Shown here: in pieces, positions 29,373 to 37,362 of the stretch
Position numbering within the stretch: the first letter of the stretch is position 1
How the letters are laid out: each line of letters begins with the position of its first letter
Assembly (NCBI GenBank): GCA_027452025.1
Contig: DAIDHI010000097.1
Span: forward strand, 1 to 40,016
DNA from: Elusimicrobiota bacterium
GTDB taxonomy: Bacteria; Elusimicrobiota; Elusimicrobia; UBA1565; UBA9628
Reading direction: 5' to 3'
Length of the DNA: 40,016 nt
Made by a program: the position numbers and the translations under genes
The notes under the pieces: model-generated
Told to the model about the DNA's origin: nothing
What the model saw: the letters and a program-made list of their open reading frames with translations, nothing else
Databases searched by the model: none

Positions 29373-29846
29373 ATGACCACTCAACGCAAGAGAGGATCAG
29401 CGGGATTTACGCTCATCGAGCTGCTGGTCGTCGTCTTGATCATCGGCATCCTCGCCGCCATCGCCGTCCCGCAATATTTCAAGGTCGTCGAGAAGGGTAA
29501 GGCCGCCGAGGCCACCCAGTGGATCACCAACGTCATGCAGGCCCAGGAGACCTACCTGGCCCAATGGGGCGTCTATGCCAGCAACATCACCCAGCTGGCC
29601 GTGGGCGTGCAGAGCAGCCTCAACAACTTCGATCCCATCTCAACCTTCGCCGTCGGCGGCGGCGCGGGCGTCTCCCCGTCTTGGGGCGTCACGCTCAACC
29701 GCGGGAACCAGGGCACCAACTCCTCGATCCCGGTCGGCGGCTACTACGGCGCCTACCAGATCATCTGGACGGGACCTCCCGGCAACTGGCAGTGCGCGGG
29801 CGGCAACAACTCCGCGGCCTGCCAGGCGGACCTACTGCCGCAGTAA
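29373..29846 (+). CDS. Type IV pilin / type II secretion pseudopilin-like protein
   Basis: A 157-residue prepilin. A short basic leader ends at G11, then F12-TLIELLVVVLIIGILAAIA with E16 as the key Glu5 of the mature protein, which a prepilin peptidase would cut and methylate. The following helix (YFKVVEKGKAAEATQWITNV) and a small C-terminal beta domain with two cysteines (QCAGG and AACQADLLPQ) match type IVa-like pilins of diverse bacteria. ATG 29373 follows AAGGGGGA. It is divergent from a two-component system and directly upstream of a TMTC-like membrane protein. No assembly ATPase or secretin genes are in the window, so pilus versus secretion use is open. Confidence 0.9.
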   Translation: MTTQRKRGSAGFTLIELLVVVLIIGILAAIAVPQYFKVVEKGKAAEATQWITNVMQAQETYLAQWGVYASNITQLAVGVQSSLNNFDPISTFAVGGGAGVSPSWGVTLNRGNQGTNSSIPVGGYYGAYQIIWTGPPGNWQCAGGNNSAACQADLLPQ

Positions 29847-29850
29847 GCTC

Positions 29851-31836
29851 TTGGCCGCGCGGTCGCAATCCAACGACAGCCCGAAGCAGGCCCTCCTGCT
29901 CGGGCTGTTGATTTTCCTGGTCTTCGGGCTGGCCTTTTGGGCGCCGTTCATCTACGACGACGTTCCCTTCATCTCCACCAACCCGGACGTCATCGGCGCC
30001 TGGCGGGGGTGGCGGCATTTCTTCCTCCACCCGCGGTATTTCCAGGAGGGCTACGAGCCGGTCTCCCTTCTGCTGCACCGCGTCCTTTTCCTGATCGGGG
30101 GGGCGCATCCGGCCCTGTTTCGCCTCAGCAACGTCCTGCTGCATTGGGCCGTTTGCGTGCTCGTCCTTCTGCTCTTCAAGCGCCTCCTGGGCCCGAAGTC
30201 CCCGGCCTTTTGGCTCGCCGCCCTCTTCGCGATCTTCCCCTCGCACACCGAAAACATCGCCGTCGCCACCTTCAAGAAGCACATCCTCGTCTCCTTCTTC
30301 GGGCTTCTGATGCTATTCGCCCACCGGCCCTGGAACGACGAGAAGGTGCCTTGGCGGCGCCAAGCGGCTTGCGGGCTGTTCCTGGTCCTGAGCCTGTTTT
30401 CCAAGGAGAACGGCGCGGTCTTCCCGGCCGTCCTCGCGGCCTTCAGCCTTTCCCTGGCCTCGGACTGGAAGGCGCGCCTGAGGCGCGACGCGCCGCTCTT
30501 GGCCGGGCTCTTCGGCGTCGACCTGGCGTTCGTCTACTGGCGCGCCGTCGTCGTCCCGCGCTCGGGCGCCGCTCTGGTCGGAGATTCGCCGGTCACGCAC
30601 CTCCTCACCTGCGCCAAGTGCCTGGTCTGGTATATGCGGGAGTTCTTCCTGCCCGTGCGCCTTTGCCAGGAGCACTCGATCTCCCCGCTGACGCTGTCCT
30701 GGTCCTGGCAGCTGCCGATCGTGCTCGCAGTACTGGCCTCCTTGGCCGCCTTCGCCGCCTGGCTGTGGCGGCGCGATCGCGTGGCCTTCGCCGGCCTAGC
30801 CCTCGCTCTTCTTTGGATCCTGCCCTTCCTCAACCTCATCCCCTTCCTCAATCTCAGCCTCGTCGCCAACCGCTACATCTATCTTTCCATGGCCGGAGCG
30901 CTCCTGTGCGCGGGAAGCTTGAGCCGCCCCTGGTGGGACAAGCGCATCGGACGGTTCAAGGCCGTCCCCCTGGCCTGCGCCGCCGTCGGCTTGGCTTACG
31001 CCGCGCTGGCCATGAACAATCTCGCCCATTACAGCGACCCACTCGAGGTCTGGGAGCGCGCCGCCTGCTGCGCTCCGGGCAATCCCCGGGCGCACTCCGC
31101 TCTGGCCGCCGCCTACGCCCAGGCAGGCCGCTATGCCGACTCCGAGCGCGAGCTGCGCGCGGCGGCGCGCATCGACGCCGGCGACTTCAACCTCTCCGTC
31201 GCCGCCGCCCTGGGCAGCCTTTGGGCCCAGACGGGCCGCCTCGACCGGGCCCAGTTCCTCTACGCCTCGATGGTGCGCCGTTATCCGGGAATACTGCCCT
31301 TCGGCGCGCTCGGCACCGGCCTTCTCGCGGCGGGACGGGTCAAGGAGGCCGTCGTGGCGTTTCGTCAGGCGCTGCTGATCAATCCTAGGGACTCGTTCTC
31401 GCGCCTCAACCTCGGCCTCTGCTACGCCCGGCTAGGCCAGTCCCGCCTGGCCAGGATCCAATGGACGGCCGCCTCCGCGGATCCCGCCACGAAGGCCGCC
31501 GCCGACAAGGACCTCGCAACGCTGTCGATGCGGGAGGGGTGCTTGGTCGCCGCGCGCCGGCAGCTCCAGGACTCGCTGCAAGCCGATTCCCTGCAGATCG
31601 ACGTGATCGGCGAGCTGGCCGACCTCGACGCCCGCGAAGGGCGCCCTCAAGCCGGGCTGGCCAGGCTCGACGACCTGGTCCGGCGCCTGCGCCGGGGCCA
31701 GAAGGCGGCCTTCTCGGCAGCCGCGGGCCTGACGTCCGCCCAGCTCGACACCGCGGCGCAAGCCGTGGCCGCGGCCCTCAAGCAGCGGGAGCGGTTTTTG
31801 ACCAAGCACCCGCGGGCCCTGGCCGCGAAGGGCTGA
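29851..31836 (+). CDS. TMTC/GT-C-like multi-membrane protein with TPR C-terminus
   Basis: A 661-residue protein. The N-terminal 400 residues carry about ten hydrophobic segments. Near the first luminal loop is an acidic pair D36-D37 in APFIYDDVPFISTNPDVIG, followed by RYFQEGYEPVSLLLHRVLF. This is the arrangement of GT-C glycosyltransferases and of TMTC-type proteins, which use lipid-linked sugars. From about residue 410 a series of TPR-like repeats follows (NPRAHSALAAAYAQAGRYAD, DSFSRLNLGLCYARLGQSRL). The start is uncertain: TTG 29851, just 4 nt after the pilin stop, is the best in-frame choice, and no ATG fits. The tight link to a pilin gene suggests a role in pilin glycosylation or assembly, which is inference. 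Confidence 0.78.
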   Translation: MAARSQSNDSPKQALLLGLLIFLVFGLAFWAPFIYDDVPFISTNPDVIGAWRGWRHFFLHPRYFQEGYEPVSLLLHRVLFLIGGAHPALFRLSNVLLHWAVCVLVLLLFKRLLGPKSPAFWLAALFAIFPSHTENIAVATFKKHILVSFFGLLMLFAHRPWNDEKVPWRRQAACGLFLVLSLFSKENGAVFPAVLAAFSLSLASDWKARLRRDAPLLAGLFGVDLAFVYWRAVVVPRSGAALVGDSPVTHLLTCAKCLVWYMREFFLPVRLCQEHSISPLTLSWSWQLPIVLAVLASLAAFAAWLWRRDRVAFAGLALALLWILPFLNLIPFLNLSLVANRYIYLSMAGALLCAGSLSRPWWDKRIGRFKAVPLACAAVGLAYAALAMNNLAHYSDPLEVWERAACCAPGNPRAHSALAAAYAQAGRYADSERELRAAARIDAGDFNLSVAAALGSLWAQTGRLDRAQFLYASMVRRYPGILPFGALGTGLLAAGRVKEAVVAFRQALLINPRDSFSRLNLGLCYARLGQSRLARIQWTAASADPATKAAADKDLATLSMREGCLVAARRQLQDSLQADSLQIDVIGELADLDAREGRPQAGLARLDDLVRRLRRGQKAAFSAAAGLTSAQLDTAAQAVAAALKQRERFLTKHPRALAAKG

Positions 31837-31852
31837 TCGGCCCGCCGCGCCG

Positions 31853-31863
31853 TAGGTCCAAAG
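31853..31863 (+). promoter_or_regulatory. TAGGTCCAAAG motif upstream of the 1014-aa gene
   Basis: The same TAGGTCC(AA) core occurs at 1937-1945 and 22606-22612, each 40-55 nt before a -10-like hexamer. Function unknown. Confidence 0.3.
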
Positions 31864-31890
31864 ACGCCCGAGCCTTTCCCCTAAGGCTCA

Positions 31891-31919
31891 TTCAAGGCGG
31901 CCCCCGTCCTCGCTAGAAT
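31891..31919 (+). promoter_or_regulatory. Promoter TTCAAG-17-TAGAAT
   Basis: TTCAAG (31891-31896) and TAGAAT (31914-31919) are separated by 17 nt; the leader of about 22 nt carries AGGAGAA before ATG 31948. A standard leadered promoter. Confidence 0.55.
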
Positions 31920-31947
31920 CGCAGCCTCGATTTCAGGAGAATCTCCG

Positions 31948-34900
31948 ATGAACCCTCGCGCCCTCAAGACCGTTCTATCCTGCGCTTTGTCCGCGCTGAT
32001 CCTGCTGCTCAGCCCCGGCCTGGCGCCCTACGGAGCCCTGGCCGCCGAGGTCTCCGCCGACGCCCTGATCGGGCGCATCGCGCCGCTGTCGGCCGTCTCG
32101 ATGCCGGCCGCTCTGCCGGCGATGCCCTCCTCCGCGCTGCCCCAGCCGGCCGCCTTCTCCCCTGACGCGACGGTCGTCCCCGCCGCGGCGGCCCGTTCGG
32201 CCTCCGCCGTCCCGGCCGCGATCGTTTCCGCCGCGGCCGCCGCTTCGACCGCGGCAAGCCTTCCCGCCGCGCGAGCCGAGGCCGGCCTCGCCGTCCGCGC
32301 CCGGGCGGTCCAAAAAAGCCTGCCCGCCCTGCGCCGGGACGCCCCCGCCGCCGAGGCCTTCGGCGCCGGCCAGCGCATCGAGGACGCCCTGACGGACTCG
32401 GAATCCATCGCCGGCCCCGCGCGCGCCGTCTCCGCCGCGGGCTCCTTCTTCGCCAAGCCCGCGGGCGATTCGATCCGCGAGGCCGCCAGCGCCTATCACC
32501 AGACGGCCTCCCAGCCGACGCAGCCGACCCCGCCCGCCGCGCAGCCTCCGGCCCCGCCCGCGGGCACGCCCGGTCAACCGGGCGGCGACGGCGGCGGCCA
32601 CAATCGCGTGCCGCTCGCGGCCAAGATCACGTCCGCGGCGATCGCGCTGCTGCCCGGCATCTTCCTCGGCGCGCCCCTGCTCCTGGCCGGCTCCCTCATC
32701 CCGGGCGCCCTCGTCGCGCTGTCCAGCCTCGGCGTGGCCGCCACGCCGTTCATGAGCGCCGCAACGCCCCGCCTCCTGCGCTCGCTTCCCGGCGTCTTGC
32801 TCGCCGGCACCGGCGCCGCCTTGGGCCTCTTCGGCATGGCCCTGGGCGCCCCGTCCGTGGCCCTGCCCGGCCTGGCCGTCGCCCTCGGCGGCTGGGGCCT
32901 GACCCGCTTCGGACGCAACGACTCCAAATGGAAGTGGATGGATCCTTCCGAGGTGGTTCTGACCTTCATCGGCGCCCTGTCGGCGGCGACGGCTGCGGGC
33001 GTGGCGTTCTCGCTCCTGGGCACGCCCTTGGCCTTGGCCGGCGTGACCGCCGCCTCTTTGGGCGCGCTGCCGCTGCTCATGCACCTGCCCGGCTGGATGG
33101 GCGAGGCCGTCACCGAGGCGTTCCGGGCGGTGGGCCTGAGCCTAGAGGACACTTCCCGCGTCGCCACCTCCCTGCGCCGCGACACCGTACTCTATAAGCG
33201 CCTCAAGGCCTTGAGCGGCGCCTACGTCGGCCAGTCGGTCTGGAATCTGGTCTGGCTCGGATTCTTCGTGTGGCTGCCCATCGCGGCGATGGAGGCCGTC
33301 TCCACAGCCGTTGGCGCGGGCTTTGGCCTGCTCCAGGGGCTCATGCGCCTGCCCGTCATGGCCTCCTGGGGCGCGGTCAACACGCTGGCGCCGCGGTCCT
33401 CGCTCAACAGGCGCCTGGCCTATGTCGGCCGCGCGCTCTTCGCCAACCGCAAGGGCGGCGCCTTCGACAAGATCGAGAAGCGCCTCCTGCCGTTGGCCGA
33501 CTCCGCCAATCCCCTCAAGAGCGCCGCGGGCGCGCTGCTCATCCGCGCGACCCAGCTCGTCTGGCTCGCAACCGGCACGGCGGCCATGCCTTTCCTGGGC
33601 CTCGTCGCCGCGGCGCGCTCCGGCGCCTGGGCGGCCAAACCGGCCGACCAACTGCGCGACGACCCTCATTACCTCGACATCGGCGCCGATACGCTGGCCA
33701 GCCAGGTCCCCGACGTCCCGAAGCCGGCCAAGCTGGTCAGCCCGATCTACGCGCGCCTGCTGGCGGCGGCCATCGGGCTGGTCCCGGCCTTCTTCATCGG
33801 CCTGCCCGCCGCCCTCGGCGGGGGACCGCTCGGCTGGCTCGTCGCATCGACGTCGCTGGGAGTCGCGCTCATGCCGCTTCTGCCCGGCCGCGCCAAGCTC
33901 TCCTACCACAGGCTCGCCGGCACCCTGCTCGTCGTCTCCGGTCTCTTCACCGGGGCGACGGCGGCGTATTACATGACCCTGGGCCTTCCGACGGGAGCGA
34001 GCGCCGCCCTCGGCGCCGCCGCCTTCCTGGGCGGCGTAGGCCTGCGAAACCTCATCGGCATCGTGCACCGCGAGGCCCTCCAAGGCCGGAGCGAGCAAAG
34101 CGAGACCGACCACCCGATGTACGCCTTGGGCTTTGTCGGCGCGCTGGCGGCGATCACCGGCCTCAACGCCTCCTTGCTCGGCTTGGCCGGGCCGCTGGCC
34201 GCCGGCCTCATGGTGGGCGGAGGCCTCGGAGGGCTGTTTTTGAGCGCCTTCCTGCCCAAGTATCTCTGGCAAGGCCTCTGGGACACGGTCAAGGGCGCGG
34301 GCTACTCCGTCTCCTCGGTCTACCATACTCTCGCCTTCTGGCGCTCCGGCACCGAGTTCGGCGATCACCTCTCGCGCTACCTCAACGGCCTCGTGCGGCG
34401 CTGGTGGGCCGCCGGGGCGCTGCTGGCGGCCGGACCGTATCTTCTTCTCGGCGGCGTCTGGCTGGCCGAAGCCGGCGTGTCGCTCGGCGCCGGCCTGGCG
34501 CTGGCCGCGCTGCAGGCGCCGACGCGCTACCTCTGGAGCGCGGCTTATCACAAGGATCCGAACAGCCGCTTGGCGCGCTTTTGGGCCGGATTCAACAAGT
34601 CGGTGGCCCAGTCGCTGGAAGGCGAGAACCGCTCCTTCGGGGACGGCTTGGCCAGACGCTTCGGCAAGACGATGAGCCAGGCCGCCCCGTCCGGCCGCCC
34701 GACGCTCAAGGCCGCTCTGGCCTTCGCGCCCGTGCGGCTGCTGCAGGCCCTGCGCCTGTGGATACTGGCCATCTACATGTCGCCGCTGGTCTGGCTCGCC
34801 GCCAAGGCGGGCATGACGACCCCAGCCTGGCTGCCGGCCGTGCCTCTGCTGGCGGCCATGATGGGCGCGACCTTCGTGATCTCGGGCGTCATCGGGGGCA

Positions 34901-34992
34901 TTCGCAACGCCCGCGGCGCCAAGGCGCCCAAGTCCTCTTGGGAAGATCCCGATAATCCGAACTATCTCTGGTATAATCGGGAGGCACGCTGA
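31948..34992 (+). CDS. Large internally duplicated membrane protein with Ala/Pro-rich leader, unknown
   Basis: A 1014-residue protein. Residues 1-33 are a signal peptide; 35-215 are Ala/Pro-rich and poorly ordered, ending in a Pro/Gly run. Two related membrane modules follow. Module 1 (about 224-600) starts KITSAAIALLPGIFLGAPLL and module 2 (about 601-990) starts YARLLAAAIGLVPAFFIGLP. Each then has SSLGVA or STSLGVA with a 'P...P' turn, a second helix pair, and a long tail with FGD or LGD-type charged loops. The duplication offset is about 377 residues. I recognise no transporter, enzyme or pore motif. AGGAGAA fixes the ATG at 31948. The stop overlaps the next gene by 1 nt (TGATG), so the two are co-translated. 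Confidence 0.72.
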   Translation: MNPRALKTVLSCALSALILLLSPGLAPYGALAAEVSADALIGRIAPLSAVSMPAALPAMPSSALPQPAAFSPDATVVPAAAARSASAVPAAIVSAAAAASTAASLPAARAEAGLAVRARAVQKSLPALRRDAPAAEAFGAGQRIEDALTDSESIAGPARAVSAAGSFFAKPAGDSIREAASAYHQTASQPTQPTPPAAQPPAPPAGTPGQPGGDGGGHNRVPLAAKITSAAIALLPGIFLGAPLLLAGSLIPGALVALSSLGVAATPFMSAATPRLLRSLPGVLLAGTGAALGLFGMALGAPSVALPGLAVALGGWGLTRFGRNDSKWKWMDPSEVVLTFIGALSAATAAGVAFSLLGTPLALAGVTAASLGALPLLMHLPGWMGEAVTEAFRAVGLSLEDTSRVATSLRRDTVLYKRLKALSGAYVGQSVWNLVWLGFFVWLPIAAMEAVSTAVGAGFGLLQGLMRLPVMASWGAVNTLAPRSSLNRRLAYVGRALFANRKGGAFDKIEKRLLPLADSANPLKSAAGALLIRATQLVWLATGTAAMPFLGLVAAARSGAWAAKPADQLRDDPHYLDIGADTLASQVPDVPKPAKLVSPIYARLLAAAIGLVPAFFIGLPAALGGGPLGWLVASTSLGVALMPLLPGRAKLSYHRLAGTLLVVSGLFTGATAAYYMTLGLPTGASAALGAAAFLGGVGLRNLIGIVHREALQGRSEQSETDHPMYALGFVGALAAITGLNASLLGLAGPLAAGLMVGGGLGGLFLSAFLPKYLWQGLWDTVKGAGYSVSSVYHTLAFWRSGTEFGDHLSRYLNGLVRRWWAAGALLAAGPYLLLGGVWLAEAGVSLGAGLALAALQAPTRYLWSAAYHKDPNSRLARFWAGFNKSVAQSLEGENRSFGDGLARRFGKTMSQAAPSGRPTLKAALAFAPVRLLQALRLWILAIYMSPLVWLAAKAGMTTPAWLPAVPLLAAMMGATFVISGVIGGIRNARGAKAPKSSWEDPDNPNYLWYNREAR
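34972..34977 (+). promoter_or_regulatory. Internal TATAAT upstream of the dehydrogenase gene
   Basis: TATAAT inside the last codons of the 1014-aa gene, 14 nt before ATG 34992 and overlapping codons YN of its tail. GGGAGG follows, so the dehydrogenase may also be transcribed alone. Confidence 0.35.
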
Positions 34993-36167
34993 TGCGCTTC
35001 CTCGTCCTCGGCTCCGGCATGCAAGGGCGCGCCTGCGCCTACGACCTGCTCAAAAACCCGTCGGTCGAGTCCGTGACGCTCGCCGACGCCTCCGCGCAGA
35101 GCCTGGCGGCCGCCGAGAGCCTGCTAAAGTCCCCGAAGGCCAGGTTCCTCAAGGCCGACGTCTCCGACGCCGCCAAGATCAAAAAGCTCGCCACGGCGGC
35201 CGACGTCGTCGTCAGTTGCGTGCCCTACTTCCTCAACCTCAAGCTCGCCAAGGCCGCGCTGGCCGCCAAGCGGCACTTCGTCGACCTCGGCGGCAACACC
35301 GACATCGTCCGCCAGGAGCTGGCTTTGGGCCCGCAGGCCAAAAAAGCCGGCGTGACCATCCTGCCCGACGTCGGCCTTGGCCCCGGCATGACGACGACCA
35401 TCGCCGTCCACGGCATGCAGCAGCTCGACGTCGTCGAGGAAGTCTACATCCGGGACGGCGGCCTGCCGCAGCGCCCCGTGCCGCCGATGAACTACATGCT
35501 CACCTTCTCGGAACACGGCCTCATCAACGAATACGTCGAGGACGCCACGGCTCTGCGCGGGGGCAAGGTCGTGCGGGTCGCCGGGCTCTCCGAGATCGAG
35601 TCGATCGACGTCCCCGGCCTCGGCCGCATGGAGGCCGCGCACGCGGCCGGCGGGCTCTCCACCCTCGCAGAAACCTTCGCCGGCAAGGTCAAGACGATGG
35701 ACTGCAAGCTCATCCGTTACCCGGGCCACTGCGCCGTCATCAACGCCATGAGCGCCATGGGCTTCTTTAGCACGGAGCCGCGCAAGATCGGCAAGACGAC
35801 GCTGGCGCCTCGCGAGCTTTCCGCGGTCCTCTTTAGAGAGCACTTCCTGCGCCCGGGCGACCAGGACCTAGTCGTCATCCACTCGACGGTCCGCGGCCTC
35901 AAGGACGGCCGCCGAGCCGAAGTCGTCTACGACATGCTCGACAGATTCGACGCGAAGACGGGAATGACGGCGATGATGCGCACGACGGGCTTCCCGGCGT
36001 CGATCGTCGCCCAGATGCTCGCGACCGGGGAGATCGCCAAGCCCGGCGCTTATCCGGTCGAGACCGGCATCCCGGCCGAGCTCTTCCTGCGCCACATGAA
36101 GGAGCGCGGCTTCAACATCAGCTGGCGCCTGAATTTCCTCGATACACCCACACCGGCCGCCGCCTAG
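34992..36167 (+). CDS. Saccharopine dehydrogenase-family oxidoreductase (lysine dehydrogenase-like)
   Basis: A 391-residue cytosolic enzyme with an N-terminal Rossmann domain (FLVLGSGMQGRACAYDLLKN, then VVVSCVPYFLNLKLAKAALA and KRHFVDLGGNTDIV). The catalytic/dimer domain has DVGLGPGMTTTIAVHGMQQL, IRDGGLPQRPVPPMNY, and the C-terminal MRTTGFPASIVAQMLATGEI. This layout is that of L-lysine 6-dehydrogenase and carboxynorspermidine/saccharopine dehydrogenase relatives; it lacks the extra aminotransferase-coupled domain. The likely reaction is NAD(P)-dependent oxidation of an amino-acid-like amine, substrate not provable. ATG 34992 has GGGAGG nine bases upstream and overlaps the stop of the membrane protein. 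Confidence 0.85.
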   Translation: MRFLVLGSGMQGRACAYDLLKNPSVESVTLADASAQSLAAAESLLKSPKARFLKADVSDAAKIKKLATAADVVVSCVPYFLNLKLAKAALAAKRHFVDLGGNTDIVRQELALGPQAKKAGVTILPDVGLGPGMTTTIAVHGMQQLDVVEEVYIRDGGLPQRPVPPMNYMLTFSEHGLINEYVEDATALRGGKVVRVAGLSEIESIDVPGLGRMEAAHAAGGLSTLAETFAGKVKTMDCKLIRYPGHCAVINAMSAMGFFSTEPRKIGKTTLAPRELSAVLFREHFLRPGDQDLVVIHSTVRGLKDGRRAEVVYDMLDRFDAKTGMTAMMRTTGFPASIVAQMLATGEIAKPGAYPVETGIPAELFLRHMKERGFNISWRLNFLDTPTPAAA

Positions 36168-36179
36168 GCCCTACGCCTT

Positions 36180-36204
36180 GGTGCCTGGCTTTAACTAATT
36201 CAAC
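36180..36204 (+). repeat. Dispersed 25-bp repeat, copy 2; left inverted repeat of the cyclophilin cassette
   Basis: GGTGCCTGGCTTTAACTAAT followed by TCAAC. It is the reverse complement of 36746-36770 with one mismatch, bracketing the cyclophilin gene. Confidence 0.85.
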
Positions 36205-36212
36205 CTCCGGGT

Positions 36213-36680
36213 CTACTTCTTGATCCGAACCTTCACCATCTTGGCGGGATCTTTGGGCCGGTCGTTGCGGTCGCGCGCCTGATCTCCAATCATCTTGACG
36301 ACGTCCTGCCCCTCGATCACCTGTCCGAATATCGCATGCCGGTCGTCGAGTTGGGGCGTCGCGGCCAGCGTGATAAAGAATTGAGAACCCCCGGTGTCCG
36401 GGCCGGCGTTCGCCATCGACAGGACTCCCGCCTTGCTGTGCCGCAGCTTCGGGTGGAACTCATCTAGAATGGTATAACCCGGCCCGCCGCGGCCGGTTCC
36501 CGTCGGATCGCCGCCCTGGATCATGAACCCAGGGATGACGCGGTGAAAGATGACGCCGTCGTAAAAGCCCTTTTCGGCGAGCTTGATGAAGTTGGCGACC
36601 GTATCGGGCGCCTCTTTGGCAAAGAGCTCGATCTTGATGGTTCCGAGCGTGGTTTCGAGCTCTGCGACGGGGTTGGCCAT
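36213..36680 (-). CDS. Cyclophilin-type peptidyl-prolyl cis-trans isomerase
   Basis: A 155-residue cytosolic cyclophilin, nearly minimal in length. Catalytic-region motifs are intact: [20 protein letters not shown] with the Arg and Phe of the active site, [19 protein letters not shown], and [14 protein letters not shown]. It speeds proline isomerisation in protein folding. AAGGAGA lies 7-9 nt before ATG 36680. The gene sits alone between two 25-bp inverted repeats (36180-36204 and 36746-36770), on the opposite strand from the upstream dehydrogenase and the same strand as the sugar operon. It could be an independent cassette. No transposase is present between the repeats. Confidence 0.94.
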   Translation of the reverse strand: MANPVAELETTLGTIKIELFAKEAPDTVANFIKLAEKGFYDGVIFHRVIPGFMIQGGDPTGTGRGGPGYTILDEFHPKLRHSKAGVLSMANAGPDTGGSQFFITLAATPQLDDRHAIFGQVIEGQDVVKMIGDQARDRNDRPKDPAKMVKVRIKK

Positions 36681-36713
36681 GGGCGAATCTCCTTAAAAGC
36701 GAATATCGCCAAT

Positions 36714-36759
36714 TTAACCAATTTAAGCTTCCCAAGGGCGGGAAAGTTAAATTAGTTAA
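36714..36759. repeat. Imperfect 20-bp-arm hairpin upstream of the cyclophilin
   Basis: TTAACCAATTTAAGCTTCCC (36714-36733) and its near reverse complement 36740-36759 (17 of 20 bases pair) around AAGGGC. The right arm overlaps repeat copy 3, so this copy is a longer palindromic element than the other two. Confidence 0.6.
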
Positions 36760-36770
36760 AGCCAGGCACC
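36746..36770 (-). repeat. Dispersed 25-bp repeat, copy 3; right inverted repeat of the cyclophilin cassette
   Basis: On the minus strand GGTGCCTGGCTTTAACTAAT followed by TTAAC. 24 of 25 bases match copy 2 in opposite orientation. It ends 1 nt before the thymidine-kinase stop. Confidence 0.85.
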
Positions 36771-36771
36771 G

Positions 36772-37362
36772 CTAGCGGATGAAGCAGCGGCGGCAGCGGG
36801 CTTCGTATTTGTCGGCCGAGCCGACCTCGACGACTTTCTTGGAGGAAGACAGCCTTTGGGAGCGGTTGGCGGGGTTGCCGCAGACCGAGCAGATCGCCAG
36901 GCTCTTGGTGACGAGTTCCGCCACGCCCATGATGTGGCAGGTCACGGGGAAGGGCACGCCGCGATAGTCCTGATCGAGGCCGGCGACGATCACGCGCCGC
37001 CCCTCGTCGGCCAGGCGCTCGCAGACCTCGACGATGCCGTCGTCGAAGAACTGCACCTCGTCGATGCCGACGACCTGCGTGTCCTGGCCGACCTGCGATA
37101 GGATGTCGCGCGCCTTGGCCACGGCCTGGCAGGGGATCTTATGCAGGTCGTGGGAGACGATGTGATCCTTGGCGTAGCGCGTGTCGAGCCGAGAGTTGAA
37201 GACCTGCACCTTTTGGCGGGCGATGGTGGCCAGGCGCAGGCGGCGGATGAGTTCCTGGGTCTTGCCCGAGAACATGCTGCCGACGATGGCCTCGATCCAC
37301 CCCCCGGAAGGGCCCCAGTGCAGCGGCGCGGCCGGGCGATTGCTACGCGAGGCGCGAGGCAT
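36772..37362 (-). CDS. tdk: Thymidine kinase (type II)
   Basis: A 196-residue cytosolic kinase that phosphorylates thymidine to dTMP. P-loop GSMFSGKTQELIRRL, the DEVQFF Walker B/lasso region in VVGIDEVQFFDDGIVEV, the substrate lid around GLDQDYRGVPFP, and a structural zinc site with four cysteines (ICSVCGNPA and ARCRRCFIR). The first 18 residues (MPRASRSNRPAAPLHWGP) are an extra basic tail. ATG 37362 follows GGAGA and lies 20 nt inside the end of the dTDP-glucose dehydratase gene, so it is translated within the sugar operon. That position suggests a supply of dTMP toward dTDP-sugars, an inference from context. Confidence 0.93.
   Translation of the reverse strand: MPRASRSNRPAAPLHWGPSGGWIEAIVGSMFSGKTQELIRRLRLATIARQKVQVFNSRLDTRYAKDHIVSHDLHKIPCQAVAKARDILSQVGQDTQVVGIDEVQFFDDGIVEVCERLADEGRRVIVAGLDQDYRGVPFPVTCHIMGVAELVTKSLAICSVCGNPANRSQRLSSSKKVVEVGSADKYEARCRRCFIR

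Noticed and set aside
29575-29850. Upstream extension of the TMTC-like frame into the pilin gene
   Set aside because: Shadow of the pilin in another frame; the membrane protein begins at about 29851.
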